In this document: positions 1 to 11,101 of the stretch, piece after piece
Layout of the letters: the number at the start of each line of letters is the position of its first letter
Position numbering within the stretch: the stretch's first letter is position 1
Assembly (NCBI GenBank): GCA_027492675.1
Contig: JAPUEI010000061.1
Span: 23,373 to 72,221, forward strand
Length of the DNA stretch: 48,849 nt
From: Propionibacteriaceae bacterium
Lineage (GTDB): Bacteria > Actinomycetota > Actinomycetes > Propionibacteriales > Propionibacteriaceae
Reading direction: 5' to 3'
The notes under the pieces: model-generated
What the model was told of the DNA's origin: nothing
The model's input: the letters and a program-made list of their open reading frames with translations, nothing else
Databases searched by the model: none
Made by a program: the position numbers and the translations under genes

Positions 1-30
1 GAGCCGGAGCCCGAGCGAGAGCCGGTCGTC

Positions 31-804
31 GTGCAGGGCACCGACCTGCCGGCGGCGATCGCCGCTGTTCGCGAGGCCATCAGGGGTGGGGAGAGCGTCG
101 TCTTCCCGACCGACACGGTGTACGGGATCGCGGCCGACCCGTTCTCGCCGCAGGCCGTTCAAGGGCTGCTGGACGCCAAGCACCGCGGTCGCGACATGCC
201 GCCGCCCGTCCTGATCGGCGACCCTGAGGTGCTCGATGCCTACGCCAAGGACATCCCGGCCGCCGCGCGCATCCTGGCCGAGCGCCACTGGCCCGGACCG
301 CTCACGCTGATCCTGTCCGCGCAGAGCAGCCTGCGGATGGATCTCGGGGAGACCAAGGGCAGCATCGGCGTGCGAGTTCCGGACCATGACCTGACACGCG
401 CCATCCTGCGTGCGACCGGGCCGCTGGCCGTGTCGAGCGCCAACGTGAGTGGCGAGCCGCCCGCAACCGATGCGGACGAGGCTGTGAGGCAGCTCCGAGG
501 CTCGGTGGCGGTGTACGTCGACGGCGGCCCCACCCCCGGCCCCACCCCGTCGACGATCGTCGACTTCGCGAGCGGGCTGGCAGGCAAGGTCGTACGGATC
601 GGCGCCATCTCTCTCGAGGAGCTGCGCGCCGACCTCCCCGGGCTGCAGGGCCCTGAGCCCGACCCGGAGCCGGAGCCGGAGCCTGCCCCCGAGCCGGAGC
701 CAGCTCCTGAGTCGGAGGCCGCACCCGGGCCTGAGACGCCCGCCGAGGGCACGGTCGGCCCGGTGGCCGAGACCTCAGCCGAGACGCCGCAGGTGGCCCC
801 CTAA
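31..804 (+). CDS. L-threonylcarbamoyladenylate synthase (Sua5/YrdC family), possibly 5'-truncated
   Basis: Makes threonylcarbamoyl-AMP from threonine, bicarbonate and ATP, the first step of the tRNA t6A37 modification. The YrdC fold covers about residues 5-195: TDTVYG at 27-32, the K-x-R pair in AKHRGRD, and the SSANVSG motif. Residues about 200-257 are a low-complexity Glu/Pro/Ala tail absent from ordinary YrdC proteins. GTG at 31 gives a normal N-terminus, but the reading frame stays open to base 1 and encodes another Glu-Pro string, so the true start may lie upstream of the window. It sits immediately before the AtpI-like gene (stop TAA directly followed by GTG). This gene upstream of atp operons is a usual actinobacterial order. 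Confidence 0.9.
   Translation: MQGTDLPAAIAAVREAIRGGESVVFPTDTVYGIAADPFSPQAVQGLLDAKHRGRDMPPPVLIGDPEVLDAYAKDIPAAARILAERHWPGPLTLILSAQSSLRMDLGETKGSIGVRVPDHDLTRAILRATGPLAVSSANVSGEPPATDADEAVRQLRGSVAVYVDGGPTPGPTPSTIVDFASGLAGKVVRIGAISLEELRADLPGLQGPEPDPEPEPEPAPEPEPAPESEAAPGPETPAEGTVGPVAETSAETPQVAP
655..720 (+). repeat. Degenerate hexanucleotide repeat encoding Glu-Pro/Ala-Pro
   Basis: Imperfect repeats of GAGCCG/GAGCCC and related hexamers encode the acidic proline-rich tail of the YrdC-family protein. Repeat number could vary by slippage. The first 30 bases of the window encode a similar string. Confidence 0.7.
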
Positions 805-1242
805 GTGGCCGCTAGGACAAGGCCGCCGCTCTCGGCGAACCGCGACCGGGCAGCGCGGCTGCTCGTCGGAGGCATCATCGGCTGGCACGCCGGGCTGGTG
901 GCTGCGATCGTCACCGGGGCGCTCCTGGGCGGAGTGCTCGGGGCGGTGAGCGCGATGCTCGGCGCGGCGATGACGCTCGTCTACTACACGGTCGGGCAGG
1001 GGGTCCAGGTGCAGTTCGCCGACGCGCCCCCGCGGACCCTTCGTACGGCCAGCGTCTGGTCGTACGTCGTCAGGGTCACCGTTCTGGGAGCCCTGCTCTG
1101 GGCGGTCATCCAGTGGCCCTCGATCCTGGCTCTGTTGAACACCGGTGGTCTGTTTGCGGGGATCGTCCTCGGAGTCCTGGGATGGCTCGTGGGACTGGTC
1201 GCCATGCACCGCAGGCTTCGGATCCCGGTGTTCGACGCGTGA
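805..1242 (+). CDS. AtpI-like ATP synthase accessory membrane protein
   Basis: A 145-residue, very hydrophobic protein with four predicted membrane segments (about residues 20-36, 38-64, 89-106 and 113-133) and a short basic N-terminus. Size, topology and position before atpB match the actinobacterial ATP synthase protein I family, thought to help assemble the c-ring or Fo. GTG at 805 follows the TAA stop of the upstream gene with no spacer, suggesting translational coupling. No catalytic motif is visible. The assignment rests on topology and context rather than a diagnostic motif. Confidence 0.65.
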   Translation: MAARTRPPLSANRDRAARLLVGGIIGWHAGLVAAIVTGALLGGVLGAVSAMLGAAMTLVYYTVGQGVQVQFADAPPRTLRTASVWSYVVRVTVLGALLWAVIQWPSILALLNTGGLFAGIVLGVLGWLVGLVAMHRRLRIPVFDA

Positions 1243-1252
1243 AACGCTCGAT

Positions 1253-1282
1253 ATGACCCCGTCCTACCCCGGCTGCTAGAGT
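1253..1282 (+). promoter_or_regulatory. Candidate atp operon promoter
   Basis: ATGACC (1253-1258) and TAGAGT (1277-1282) are separated by 18 bp and lie in the only sizeable gap before the atp genes. Transcription would start a few bases before the ATG at 1293. Assigned by eye from consensus similarity. Confidence 0.45.
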
Positions 1283-1292
1283 CGCCAACGCC

Positions 1293-1511
1293 ATGAGCGA
1301 ACAACGAGGTGATGCCGGCGACGGCTATGCAGCGTTGAGCTACGTCTTGGCCGGTCCGCTCCTCTACGGAGGTCTCGGATGGGTCGGCGACCACTTCTTG
1401 GGGACGGTTTTCCTGACCCTCGTGGGTGTGGTGCTCGGCCTGGCACTGAGCGTGTACGTCCTCTACAAGAGATACGGTGCGCAGCACAACGCCACCGACA
1501 CGACCCACTGA
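1293..1511 (+). CDS. AtpZ/AtpI-family small membrane protein
   Basis: A 72-residue protein with two predicted membrane helices (about residues 18-36 and 38-58), ending in a basic segment (YKRYG). The GPLLYGGLGWVGD stretch and the helix after it match the AtpZ/AtpI family (ATPase_gene1) encoded at the head of many atp operons, linked to cation supply or Fo assembly. It is the first gene behind the candidate promoter at 1253-1282, and its stop lies 16 bp before atpB. With the longer AtpI-like gene just upstream, the operon carries two putative accessory proteins. Confidence 0.7.
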   Translation: MSEQRGDAGDGYAALSYVLAGPLLYGGLGWVGDHFLGTVFLTLVGVVLGLALSVYVLYKRYGAQHNATDTTH

Positions 1512-1527
1512 CCTGGAGAGGGACAAG

Positions 1528-2370
1528 GTGACTGCACCCGCCACCCCATTCCTTCCGCTGGAAGGGAACGAGCCGCCCACGTTCGGGATCGGTTCGTTCG
1601 AGTCACGCCCCTTGGTGCCCAGCACCGCGTGGCTCGAGGGCGACACCGCCCACTACAGCTGGACCGACGTCTGGTTCACCAACCACATCGCGCAGGCCGT
1701 GATCGGGGCGATCCTCGTGATCGCGTTCTGGTTGTGGATGAGCCATGGCCAGAAGATCGTGCCGACGAAGCGCCACTTCATCGGCGAGTACCTGTACGAC
1801 ATGCTCCGGAACTCTGTCGCTCGCGACATCCTGGGGCACGACTACAAGGCGTACCTGCCGTACGTGGTCTCGATCTTCAGCTTCGTGTTCATCAACAACC
1901 TGTTCGGGCAGTTCTTCGTGTTCATGTTCCCGACCTTCTCGAAGATCGGCTTCGCGTGGGGTCTCGCGATCCTCACGTGGCTCCTGTACAACGGCGTGGG
2001 AATCAAGAAGTGGGGCCTGCTCGGCTACCTCAAGCGGATGACCATTCCGCAAGGTGTTCCGGTGGCCCTGCTGCCCATGATCATCCCGCTCGAGATCCTG
2101 TCGAACTTCATCGTCCGCCCGGTCACCCTCGGGCTGCGTCTGTTCGCCAACCTCTTCGCCGGCCATCTGGTCATCCTGGTGTTCGTCCTCGGCGGCACCT
2201 GGCTGATGTTCGTCTCCGAACCCGTCATCAACAAGGTCGCCGGTGCGCTCGCCATGCTGCTCGCCTTCGCCATCTTCGCTCTGGAACTGCTCGTCGGAGC
2301 GCTCCAGGCGTACATCTTCACCGTCCTCACCTGCCAGTACGTCTCCTCGGCGATCGCCGAAGAGCACTGA
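1528..2370 (+). CDS. atpB: F1Fo ATP synthase subunit a
   Basis: Membrane stator subunit forming the two proton half-channels next to the c-ring. The 280-residue protein is strongly hydrophobic with five or more helices. The hallmark [11 protein letters not shown] contains the essential arginine (Arg204), which interacts with the c-subunit glutamate. GTG at 1528 is chosen because GGAGAGGG lies five bases upstream; an in-frame GTG at 1477 would overlap atpZ and add 17 residues that do not look like subunit a. First structural gene of the atpBEFHAGDC order. Confidence 0.96.
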   Translation: MTAPATPFLPLEGNEPPTFGIGSFESRPLVPSTAWLEGDTAHYSWTDVWFTNHIAQAVIGAILVIAFWLWMSHGQKIVPTKRHFIGEYLYDMLRNSVARDILGHDYKAYLPYVVSIFSFVFINNLFGQFFVFMFPTFSKIGFAWGLAILTWLLYNGVGIKKWGLLGYLKRMTIPQGVPVALLPMIIPLEILSNFIVRPVTLGLRLFANLFAGHLVILVFVLGGTWLMFVSEPVINKVAGALAMLLAFAIFALELLVGALQAYIFTVLTCQYVSSAIAEEH

Positions 2371-2411
2371 CCCCAGAACTGTTCACAGCAACAAACTCCG
2401 AAAGGACCGTC

Positions 2412-2633
2412 ATGACCCTCCTGGAAATCTCCGGCTCGATGAACATGCTCGGCTACGGGCTCGCCACCCTCGGCCCGGGTCTCGGTGTGGCCTGGATCTT
2501 CTCCTCGGTCATCAACGGCACGGCTCGTCAGCCTGAGGCCCGTGGCGCGATGCTGAGCACCGCGTGGATCGGCTTCGCCGTCGTCGAGGCGCTCGCCATC
2601 ATCGGCATCGCCCTCGCCTTCGTTCTCAAGTGA
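2412..2633 (+). CDS. atpE: F1Fo ATP synthase subunit c
   Basis: Rotor-ring proteolipid of 73 residues, two helices joined by a polar RQP loop (Arg39-Gln40-Pro41). The proton-carrying carboxylate is Glu59 in FAVVEALAI. Glycines in the first helix ([12 protein letters not shown]) fit tight ring packing. The ATG is preceded by AAAGGA at good spacing. In actinobacteria this subunit is the diarylquinoline target. It is followed almost without gap by atpF. Confidence 0.97.
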   Translation: MTLLEISGSMNMLGYGLATLGPGLGVAWIFSSVINGTARQPEARGAMLSTAWIGFAVVEALAIIGIALAFVLK

Positions 2634-2635
2634 CC

Positions 2636-3172
2636 ATGACCCTCCTCGAAGGCACAGGCCCGCTGGGGCCGCTGCTTCCGGAGCATCCGAGCGAGTTCAT
2701 CGTCGGCATCGTCTTGTTCCTCATCATCCTCGCGGTGGTGACGAAGAAGGTGGTCCCGACGTTCGAGGCGACCTACGCGGCTCGTGCCGACGCGATCCGC
2801 GGCGGCATCGAGCGGGCCGACAAGGCTCAGGCCGAGGCCCAGGCAGCGCTGGAGCAGTACCGCCACCAGCTGTCCGAGGCCAAGGACGAGGCCTCGAAGA
2901 TCCGCGAGGACGCCAAGAACTCTGCCGCTCAGGTGCAGGCAGAGATGCGAGCCACGGCCGCGGCCGAGGCGTCGCGGATCGTCCATGCCGGACACGCGCA
3001 GGTCGACGCCGAGCGGGCAGCCGCTCGTGAGTCGCTCCGTCGCGATGTCGGAGGCCTGGCGACCACGTTGGCCGAGAAGATCGTCGGCGAGGCCCTCACC
3101 GACGATGCACGCACGCAGCGCACGATCGACCGGTTCATCGCGGACCTCGACGCTGCGCCGCAGCAGGTGTGA
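2636..3172 (+). CDS. atpF: F1Fo ATP synthase subunit b
   Basis: Peripheral-stalk subunit linking Fo to F1: one N-terminal membrane helix (about residues 22-40) then a long charged Ala/Glu/Arg-rich helix. 178 residues from ATG 2636, a normal length. The start is ambiguous: GTG at 2630 overlaps the atpE stop as GTGA and is in frame, adding two residues. Both atpE and atpF products begin MTLLE, a probable coincidence. An 10-bp gap separates it from atpH. Confidence 0.95.
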   Translation: MTLLEGTGPLGPLLPEHPSEFIVGIVLFLIILAVVTKKVVPTFEATYAARADAIRGGIERADKAQAEAQAALEQYRHQLSEAKDEASKIREDAKNSAAQVQAEMRATAAAEASRIVHAGHAQVDAERAAARESLRRDVGGLATTLAEKIVGEALTDDARTQRTIDRFIADLDAAPQQV

Positions 3173-3182
3173 GGAGAGTTCC

Positions 3183-3986
3183 ATGGCACTGAGCGCGAAT
3201 GCCGAAGCCCGGCAGGGAGCCGTTGACGACGCCCTGCTCGGTCTCGGCACCGTGCCCGCCGGCCTGAGCGACGACCTGTTCGCCATGGCCGACGCGATCG
3301 AGGCATCGCCGCAGCTGCGGCGCGCCCTGGTCGAGCCGGCCCTGCCGGTCGCGGACCGGCGTGCGGTGGCGCGGCAGCTCTTCGGCGGCAAGGTGTCCGT
3401 CGAGGCCGTCACCGTGCTCGAGGCCGCACTCGGACAGAACTGGCGTTCGGGGCTGGCTCTCGCGGCCGCCATCGACCGCCAGGGCGTACGAGCGGTGCTG
3501 CTCGGTGCCGAACGCGCCGGCCGGCTCGACGACGTCGACGAGGCGGTCTTCCGCTTCGGCCGGATCGTCGACGGCGACCACGAGTTGCGCACGACGCTGG
3601 GGGACCGCAACGCCCCCCTGGCGGCGCGCCAGGCCCTGGTCGACACGCTGCTGGCGGGCAAGGTGCCTCAGGAGGCCGCGACACTCGCCCGTCGAGCCGT
3701 GGCTGCGAGGAACCGCACGTTCGACCTGACGATCGCCAACTACCTCAACGTCTCAGCCGCGCTGCGCCGCCGGTCGGTCGCGACCGTCCACGTCGCACGC
3801 GCACTGTCCGCCGAGCAGGAAGCTCGGCTGCAGGCGGCGCTCACCGAGCAGGTGCAGCGCCCAGTCACGCTCATGGTCGTCGTCGACCCGGACCTCGTGG
3901 GAGGGGTTCGTGTCGAGATCGGCGACGAAGTCATCGACGGATCGGTGGCCGGGCGCCTTGCGGCGGCCCGTCGCCAGCTCGCGTAA
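3183..3986 (+). CDS. atpH: F1Fo ATP synthase subunit delta
   Basis: Couples the b stalk to the top of the alpha3beta3 head. The 267-residue length is typical of actinobacterial delta, which is longer than the roughly 180-residue E. coli form. The C-terminal part (VTLMVVVDPDLVGGVRVEIG, then VIDGSVAGRL) is the conserved OSCP/delta signature. ATG at 3183 is preceded by GAGGAGAG, overlapping the atpF stop region. 21 bp before atpA. Confidence 0.95.
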   Translation: MALSANAEARQGAVDDALLGLGTVPAGLSDDLFAMADAIEASPQLRRALVEPALPVADRRAVARQLFGGKVSVEAVTVLEAALGQNWRSGLALAAAIDRQGVRAVLLGAERAGRLDDVDEAVFRFGRIVDGDHELRTTLGDRNAPLAARQALVDTLLAGKVPQEAATLARRAVAARNRTFDLTIANYLNVSAALRRRSVATVHVARALSAEQEARLQAALTEQVQRPVTLMVVVDPDLVGGVRVEIGDEVIDGSVAGRLAAARRQLA

Positions 3987-4007
3987 CGAAGGAAGGCAGC
4001 CACACTC

Positions 4008-5651
4008 ATGGCGGAACTGACGATCAACCCGGACGAGATCCGGGCGGCGCTGGACCAGTTCGTCGCGGACTTCAACCCGTCGACATCCTCCCGCGAGGAG
4101 GTTGGCACCGTGGTGACCTCCGGTGACGGCATCGCCCGCGTCGAGGGCCTGCCCTCGGCGATGGCCAACGAACTGCTGGAGTTCAGCAACGGCGTGCGTG
4201 GCATCGCCCTCAACCTCGACGTACGCGAGATCGGCGTGGTCGTGCTCGGCAACTCCGAGGGCATCGAGGAGGGCTCCGTCGTACGTCGTACAGGCGAGAT
4301 CCTCTCGGTGCCGGTCGGCGACGGCTACCTGGGACGCGTCGTCGACGCCACCGGCGCGGCCATCGACGGCCTCGGCGAGATCACCCCGCTGACCGAGCGC
4401 CGCAACCTCGAGCTGCAGGCGGCCGGCGTCATGGACCGCCAGAGCGTGAACGAGCCGCTGCAGACCGGCATCAAGGCGATCGACGCGATGATCCCGATCG
4501 GTCGCGGACAGCGCCAGCTCATCATCGGCGACCGCAAGACGGGCAAGACGGCCATCGCGCTCGACGCGATCATCAACCAGAAGGCCAACTGGGAGTCGGG
4601 CGACCCGAAGAAGCAGGTCCGCTGCATCTACGTCGCCATCGGCCAGAAGGGCTCCACGATCGCCGAGGTACGCGGCACGCTCGAGCGCGCCGGCGCCCTG
4701 GAGTACACGACGATCGTCCACGCTCCCGCGTCCGACCCGGCCGGCTTCAAGTACCTCGCCCCGTACACCGGCTCGGCCATCGGCCAGCACTGGATGTACG
4801 AGGGCAAGCACGTCCTCATCGTGTTCGACGACCTCACCAAGCAGGCCGAGGCATATCGCGCGATGTCGCTGCTGCTCCGTCGCCCGCCGGGCCGCGAGGC
4901 GTACCCCGGTGACGTCTTCTACCTCCACTCGAGGCTCCTCGAGCGCTGCGCCAAGCTCTCCGACGAGCTGGGTGGCGGGTCGATGACGGGTCTGCCGATC
5001 ATCGAGACCAAGGCCAACGACGTCTCGGCGTACATCCCGACCAACGTCATCTCCATCACGGATGGCCAGATCTTCCTCCAGTCCGACCTGTTCAACGCCA
5101 ACCAGCGCCCGGCCATCGACGTCGGCGTCTCGGTCTCCCGCGTCGGCGGCTCGGCGCAGGTGAAGGCCATGAAGAGCGTGGCCGGAACGCTGAAGATCGG
5201 TCTGGCCCAGTACCGCGACATGCAGGCGTTCGCGATGTTCGCCTCCGATCTCGATGCCACCAGCCGCCGTCAGCTCGAGCGTGGCTCCCGCCTCATGGAG
5301 CTGCTCCGTCAGCCCCAGTACAGCCCGTACCCGGTCGAGGACCAGGTGGTCAGCGTGTGGGCGGGTCTCAACGGCCTGCTGGACGACGTGCCCGTGGTCG
5401 ACGTGCTGCGCTTCGAGCGCGAGATGCTCGAGCACATGCGGGCCAATTCGCCCGTGCTGCAGACGATCTCGGAGACCCTGAAGTTCGACGACGACACGCA
5501 GGCCGCGGCCAAGACGGTCATCGACTCCTTCAAGGGTCAGTTCCGGACCTCGGAGGGCAAGCTCCTCCGCGATGACGCACCTCAGGTGCCCGTCGCCGCG
5601 GAGGACATCCACCAGGAGGAGATCATCGCAGCCGGCCGGAAGGCTCAGTGA
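4008..5651 (+). CDS. atpA: F1Fo ATP synthase subunit alpha
   Basis: Non-catalytic nucleotide-binding subunit of F1. 547 residues; Walker A GDRKTGKT at 174-181 and the family signature around [14 protein letters not shown]. The C-terminus extends about 30 residues past the E. coli length, as seen in mycobacteria and relatives, where such an extension has been tied to suppression of ATP hydrolysis; that role is inferred here. ATG at 4008 has a GGAAGG site upstream. Several Val codons before Arg are GTA, giving GTACG words (near 4221, 4278 and 4668). Confidence 0.97.
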   Translation: MAELTINPDEIRAALDQFVADFNPSTSSREEVGTVVTSGDGIARVEGLPSAMANELLEFSNGVRGIALNLDVREIGVVVLGNSEGIEEGSVVRRTGEILSVPVGDGYLGRVVDATGAAIDGLGEITPLTERRNLELQAAGVMDRQSVNEPLQTGIKAIDAMIPIGRGQRQLIIGDRKTGKTAIALDAIINQKANWESGDPKKQVRCIYVAIGQKGSTIAEVRGTLERAGALEYTTIVHAPASDPAGFKYLAPYTGSAIGQHWMYEGKHVLIVFDDLTKQAEAYRAMSLLLRRPPGREAYPGDVFYLHSRLLERCAKLSDELGGGSMTGLPIIETKANDVSAYIPTNVISITDGQIFLQSDLFNANQRPAIDVGVSVSRVGGSAQVKAMKSVAGTLKIGLAQYRDMQAFAMFASDLDATSRRQLERGSRLMELLRQPQYSPYPVEDQVVSVWAGLNGLLDDVPVVDVLRFEREMLEHMRANSPVLQTISETLKFDDDTQAAAKTVIDSFKGQFRTSEGKLLRDDAPQVPVAAEDIHQEEIIAAGRKAQ

Positions 5652-5654
5652 CGC

Positions 5655-8029
<2,375 letters not shown>

Positions 8030-8032
8030 GCC

Positions 8033-8434
8033 ATGGCGGAGACCTTCTGGGTCGAGATCGTGGCGGCGGACCGGCGTGTCTGGGAAGGCGACGCGATCTC
8101 CGTGGTCGCCCGCACGACCGAGGGCGACATCGGTGTCCTCGCACGCCACGAGCCCATGATCGCGCCGCTCATCCCGTCGACCTCGGAGATCACGACGCCC
8201 GACGGACGCCGGGAGATCGTGGTCGTCGACGGCGGCTTCCTCTCGGTCACGCCGACGCGGGTGGCACTCATCTCACCATCGGCGCAGCTGGCGCACGAGA
8301 TCTCCTTGGCAGAGGCCGAGGCGGAACTTCGTACTGCGCAGAAGGCGCTGGAGGCGGGCGACACCACCGAGGAGAACCACCGGCACTTCCAGCGCGCGAG
8401 CGCGCAGGTGAAGGCTGTTCACCTCATCGCGTGA
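8033..8434 (+). CDS. atpC: F1Fo ATP synthase subunit epsilon
   Basis: Regulatory rotor subunit of 133 residues. The N-terminal beta-sandwich holds the family pattern GDIGVLARHEPM; the C-terminal helical part (from about residue 90, ISLAEAEAELRTAQ) is the arm that can inhibit rotation. Starts three bases after atpD and ends the operon; the next gene has its own promoter-like sequence. Confidence 0.95.
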   Translation: MAETFWVEIVAADRRVWEGDAISVVARTTEGDIGVLARHEPMIAPLIPSTSEITTPDGRREIVVVDGGFLSVTPTRVALISPSAQLAHEISLAEAEAELRTAQKALEAGDTTEENHRHFQRASAQVKAVHLIA

Positions 8435-8475
8435 GCATCCTCTGACCAGGTAACCGCTTCCCGTACGTCACCTAG

Positions 8476-8481
8476 TACAGT
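8476..8481 (+). promoter_or_regulatory. -10-like hexamer for leaderless DUF2550 gene
   Basis: TACAGT followed by six bases and the ATG at 8488, so the predicted transcript start falls on the start codon. No convincing -35 seen. Confidence 0.4.
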
Positions 8482-8487
8482 CACGAC

Positions 8488-8949
8488 ATGAGCTGGATGG
8501 GGGCGACGGAGTCCACGCTCCTTGTCGTCCTGATCGCGGTCCTGCTCTGGCTCATCTGGGTTTTCGGTCGGCGTCGCTGGCTGGGGCGCCAAGGTGGCAC
8601 GTTCGACTGTTCGGCCCGCCTCGAGACCGCTGTCGTCAACCGGGGCTGGGTGCTGGGCGTTGCGCACTACTCGGGCGACTGGCTCAACTGGTACAGGGTG
8701 TTCGGGCTCTCGCTTAGCCCCCGCCTGCGGTTCCATCGCAGCAAGACCACCATCGCCGAACAGCGGAACCCATCTGCCAAGGAGATGCTGTCGCTGTACG
8801 AAGGGCAGCGGATCGTGAGCCTCGTCGCGACGACGGGTGATGCCGGACCCGTCGAGATCGCCATCGGAGCTCAGGAACTGACCGGGCTGCTCAGCTGGCT
8901 CGAGGGAGCCCCTCCCGGCCGCGGTCGCTACGACATGCGGCCCCGCTGA
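8488..8949 (+). CDS. DUF2550-family membrane-anchored protein
   Basis: A 153-residue protein with one N-terminal membrane helix (about residues 7-27), a basic RRRWLGRQ stop-transfer segment and a cytoplasmic domain. The pattern FDCSARL...GWVLGVAHYSGDWLNWYRVFGLS is typical of DUF2550, an actinobacterial family encoded just downstream of atpC. Its function is unknown. It ends three bases before the convergent adenosyltransferase gene. Confidence 0.85.
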   Translation: MSWMGATESTLLVVLIAVLLWLIWVFGRRRWLGRQGGTFDCSARLETAVVNRGWVLGVAHYSGDWLNWYRVFGLSLSPRLRFHRSKTTIAEQRNPSAKEMLSLYEGQRIVSLVATTGDAGPVEIAIGAQELTGLLSWLEGAPPGRGRYDMRPR

Positions 8950-8952
8950 CTA

Positions 8953-9558
8953 CTACGCCGTACCGTTCGTCGGCTGCCTGTCGGTGCCGGGCACCCAGAG
9001 CACATCCCCGTCGCGACGGTTCGCGGCCCGTGACCAGATGAACAACAGATCGGACAGGCGGTTCAGATAGGTGATGGCGAGCGGGTTCACGCCGCCGGCC
9101 GAGTCCGTACCGAACTCCTCCGCAGCCCGCCAGGCACAGCGCTCGGCGCGACGGCAGACCGTACGGCTGACGTGGAGGTAGGCCGCACCCGGGGATCCGC
9201 CGGGAAGGACGAAGGACCGCAGCTCGGCCAGCCCGGACATGAACTCGTCGCACCAGCCCTCGAGCCGGTCGATGGACGACTGGATGACCCGCAACGGCTC
9301 CGTGGCCGCGTCCGGGTTGATCGGGGTGGCGAGGTCTGACCCGAGGTCGAACAGCTCGCTCTGCACGATCCGCAGCGCATCGGTGATCGAGCGGGGCAGG
9401 GTGCCCATCGACAGAGCGACGCCGATGGTCGCGTTGAGCTCGTCGACCGTGCCATACGCCTCCACGCGGGCATCGGTCTTGGCGACGAGTGAGTTGTCGA
9501 CCAACCGGGTGCTGCCGCCGTCGCCGGTGCGGGTGTAGATGCGCGTCAGATGAACCAT
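8953..9558 (-). CDS. PduO-type cob(I)alamin adenosyltransferase
   Basis: Transfers the adenosyl group of ATP to cob(I)alamin to give adenosylcobalamin. 201 residues: N-terminal TRTGDGGSTRL nucleotide-binding motif, VDELNATIG, the RRAER arginine cluster and the C-terminal YLNRLSDLLFIWSR. This is the PduO/MMAB class. The methylmalonyl-CoA epimerase gene lies 5.5 kb away, so AdoCbl is likely used by methylmalonyl-CoA mutase, which is not in the window. ATG at 9558 is preceded at six bases by TAGGGT, suggesting a leaderless mRNA. Confidence 0.92.
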   Translation of the reverse strand: MVHLTRIYTRTGDGGSTRLVDNSLVAKTDARVEAYGTVDELNATIGVALSMGTLPRSITDALRIVQSELFDLGSDLATPINPDAATEPLRVIQSSIDRLEGWCDEFMSGLAELRSFVLPGGSPGAAYLHVSRTVCRRAERCAWRAAEEFGTDSAGGVNPLAITYLNRLSDLLFIWSRAANRRDGDVLWVPGTDRQPTNGTA

Positions 9559-9564
9559 GCTCCG

Positions 9565-9570
9565 ACCCTA
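9565..9570 (-). promoter_or_regulatory. -10-like hexamer for leaderless adenosyltransferase gene
   Basis: TAGGGT on the minus strand, then six bases, then the ATG (complement of 9556-9558). Confidence 0.4.
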
Positions 9571-9640
9571 CCGTGACCCGGCATGCCCACTTCGGCACGG
9601 CGTGCCCGACGTGTCGGGCTGGGTATGGCAGTCTGAGCCG

Positions 9641-10333
9641 GTGATTCGTAGAACCCTCGTGATCCTTGTCGGCGCGGCGATGTTGGCGGCGTGCGCGTCG
9701 ACGACGGCGCCGGGTAGTACGACCAGCACCAAGCCCTCGACGAAGGCGAGCCTCGCGCCGGCCTCTCCGGGCACCGTCAACTGCACGTACACCACCAGCA
9801 CCGCGCCCGCGAAGCCGGTCGACCCGCCGAACGGCGCCAACGTGCCCGCGACGGGGAAGGTCGCTGCGGTGATCACGACCAACGAGGGGCCCATCACGAT
9901 CACGATGGACCGCGCCAAGACTCCGTGCACCATCAACTCGTTCCTGTCGTTGTCGCTGCAGAAGTTCTACGACAACACGAAGTGCCACCGGCTCGTCGAT
10001 AACGGCCTGTTCATCCTGCAGTGCGGCGATCCGACCGGAAAGGGCACCGGCGGGCCGGGCTACACGTACAGGGACGAGACGTACGCGACGGACACTTTCC
10101 CCGCGGGCACCGTGGCCATGGCGAACGCCGGACCGAACACGAACGGGTCGCAGTTCTTCCTGGTGTACGCGGACACGCCCCTGCCCCCCTCGTACACCGT
10201 CTTCGGTCACATGGACGCCGCCGGCATCGCTGTCGTGACGAAGATCGCCGCCGACGGCCAGGACAACTCCATGTCCGCGGGCGGCGGCAAGCCGAAGAAC
10301 CCGGCGCAGATCGTCTCGGTGACGGTCGGCTGA
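9641..10333 (+). CDS. Lipoprotein cyclophilin-type peptidyl-prolyl isomerase
   Basis: Cis-trans proline isomerase predicted to be anchored outside the membrane. From GTG 9641 (230 residues) there is a short lipoprotein signal with lipobox LAAC and lipid-modified Cys18, a Ser/Thr/Pro-rich linker to about residue 65, then the cyclophilin domain with FYDNTKCHR, MANAGPNTNGSQFF and YTVFGHM. The longer in-frame start at 9557 would overlap the divergent gene and spoil the signal peptide. CAGTCT lies six bases before this GTG. Ends three bases before the convergent hydrolase gene. Confidence 0.9.
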   Translation: MIRRTLVILVGAAMLAACASTTAPGSTTSTKPSTKASLAPASPGTVNCTYTTSTAPAKPVDPPNGANVPATGKVAAVITTNEGPITITMDRAKTPCTINSFLSLSLQKFYDNTKCHRLVDNGLFILQCGDPTGKGTGGPGYTYRDETYATDTFPAGTVAMANAGPNTNGSQFFLVYADTPLPPSYTVFGHMDAAGIAVVTKIAADGQDNSMSAGGGKPKNPAQIVSVTVG

Positions 10334-10336
10334 CGA

Positions 10337-11101
10337 CTACGTCGCCGCGACCCAGTGGGCGAGGCTGTCGGTCAGCACCTCAGGCTGGTCGGCGTGTACC
10401 CAGTGGCCGGCGTCCTTGATGGTGACGAGCCGGACCTTCGGGAAGAGCGCTCGCATCGCGGGTGACGCGTCCGGCGTCACGTAGGCCGAGCGTTCGCCGC
10501 GCAGCCACAGCACCGGTCCCTCGTACGTCCCGCTCACGTCCGGCCAGCCGCCGATGGCGGAGAGCCCGCGTCGCAGACCGTCGAGGTGTGGGCGCCAGGC
10601 CCAGCCGGTGCCGGTCCGCTGCAGACTCTGCAGCAGGAACGCCCGTACGGTCGGGTCGGGCGCTGCCTCGCGCATCAGCGCATCGGCGTCGGCCCGGGTG
10701 GTGATGGCGCTCAGATCGAGTGATCGCATGGCGTCCAGGTAGACCGTGAAGTCGTCGGTCGCACGCACGACGGGGGAGATGTCGACGACGACGAGGCGGC
10801 GTACGAGGGTCGGCTCGGTCAATGCGACCAGCATGGCAACCTTGCCGCCCATGGAGTGGCCGACGAGCGTGACCGGCTCGCCGAGGGTGCGCAGCAGGTC
10901 GATCACGGCCGCCGCCATGCCCTCGTACGTCACCTCGTCGCTCCACGGCGACCTTCCGTGGTCGGGGAGGTCGACGAGCAGGCTGGCGGCGGGGGAGAGG
11001 GCCTTGGCGATCGTGCTCCAGTTCTTGCCCTGGCCGAGCAGACCGTGGAGGAAGACGTACGAGACGGGGCCGTGCCCGACGCGTTCGGTGTGCAGCGTCA
11101 T
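10337..11101 (-). CDS. Alpha/beta-fold hydrolase
   Basis: A 254-residue hydrolase with the FLHGLLG oxyanion segment, DLPDHGRS, the nucleophile elbow GHSMGG, an Asp in LRGERSAYV and a C-terminal catalytic His in AGHWVHAD. Most like the MhpC/YbfF-type esterase group; substrate unknown. ATG at 11101 is chosen because it overlaps the upstream stop as ATGA (11098-11101), implying coupling; an in-frame start at 11119 would add six residues. Confidence 0.88.
   Translation of the reverse strand: MTLHTERVGHGPVSYVFLHGLLGQGKNWSTIAKALSPAASLLVDLPDHGRSPWSDEVTYEGMAAAVIDLLRTLGEPVTLVGHSMGGKVAMLVALTEPTLVRRLVVVDISPVVRATDDFTVYLDAMRSLDLSAITTRADADALMREAAPDPTVRAFLLQSLQRTGTGWAWRPHLDGLRRGLSAIGGWPDVSGTYEGPVLWLRGERSAYVTPDASPAMRALFPKVRLVTIKDAGHWVHADQPEVLTDSLAHWVAAT

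Noticed and set aside
655..720. CRISPR-like short repeats
   Set aside because: In-frame Glu-Pro coding repeat with no spacers.
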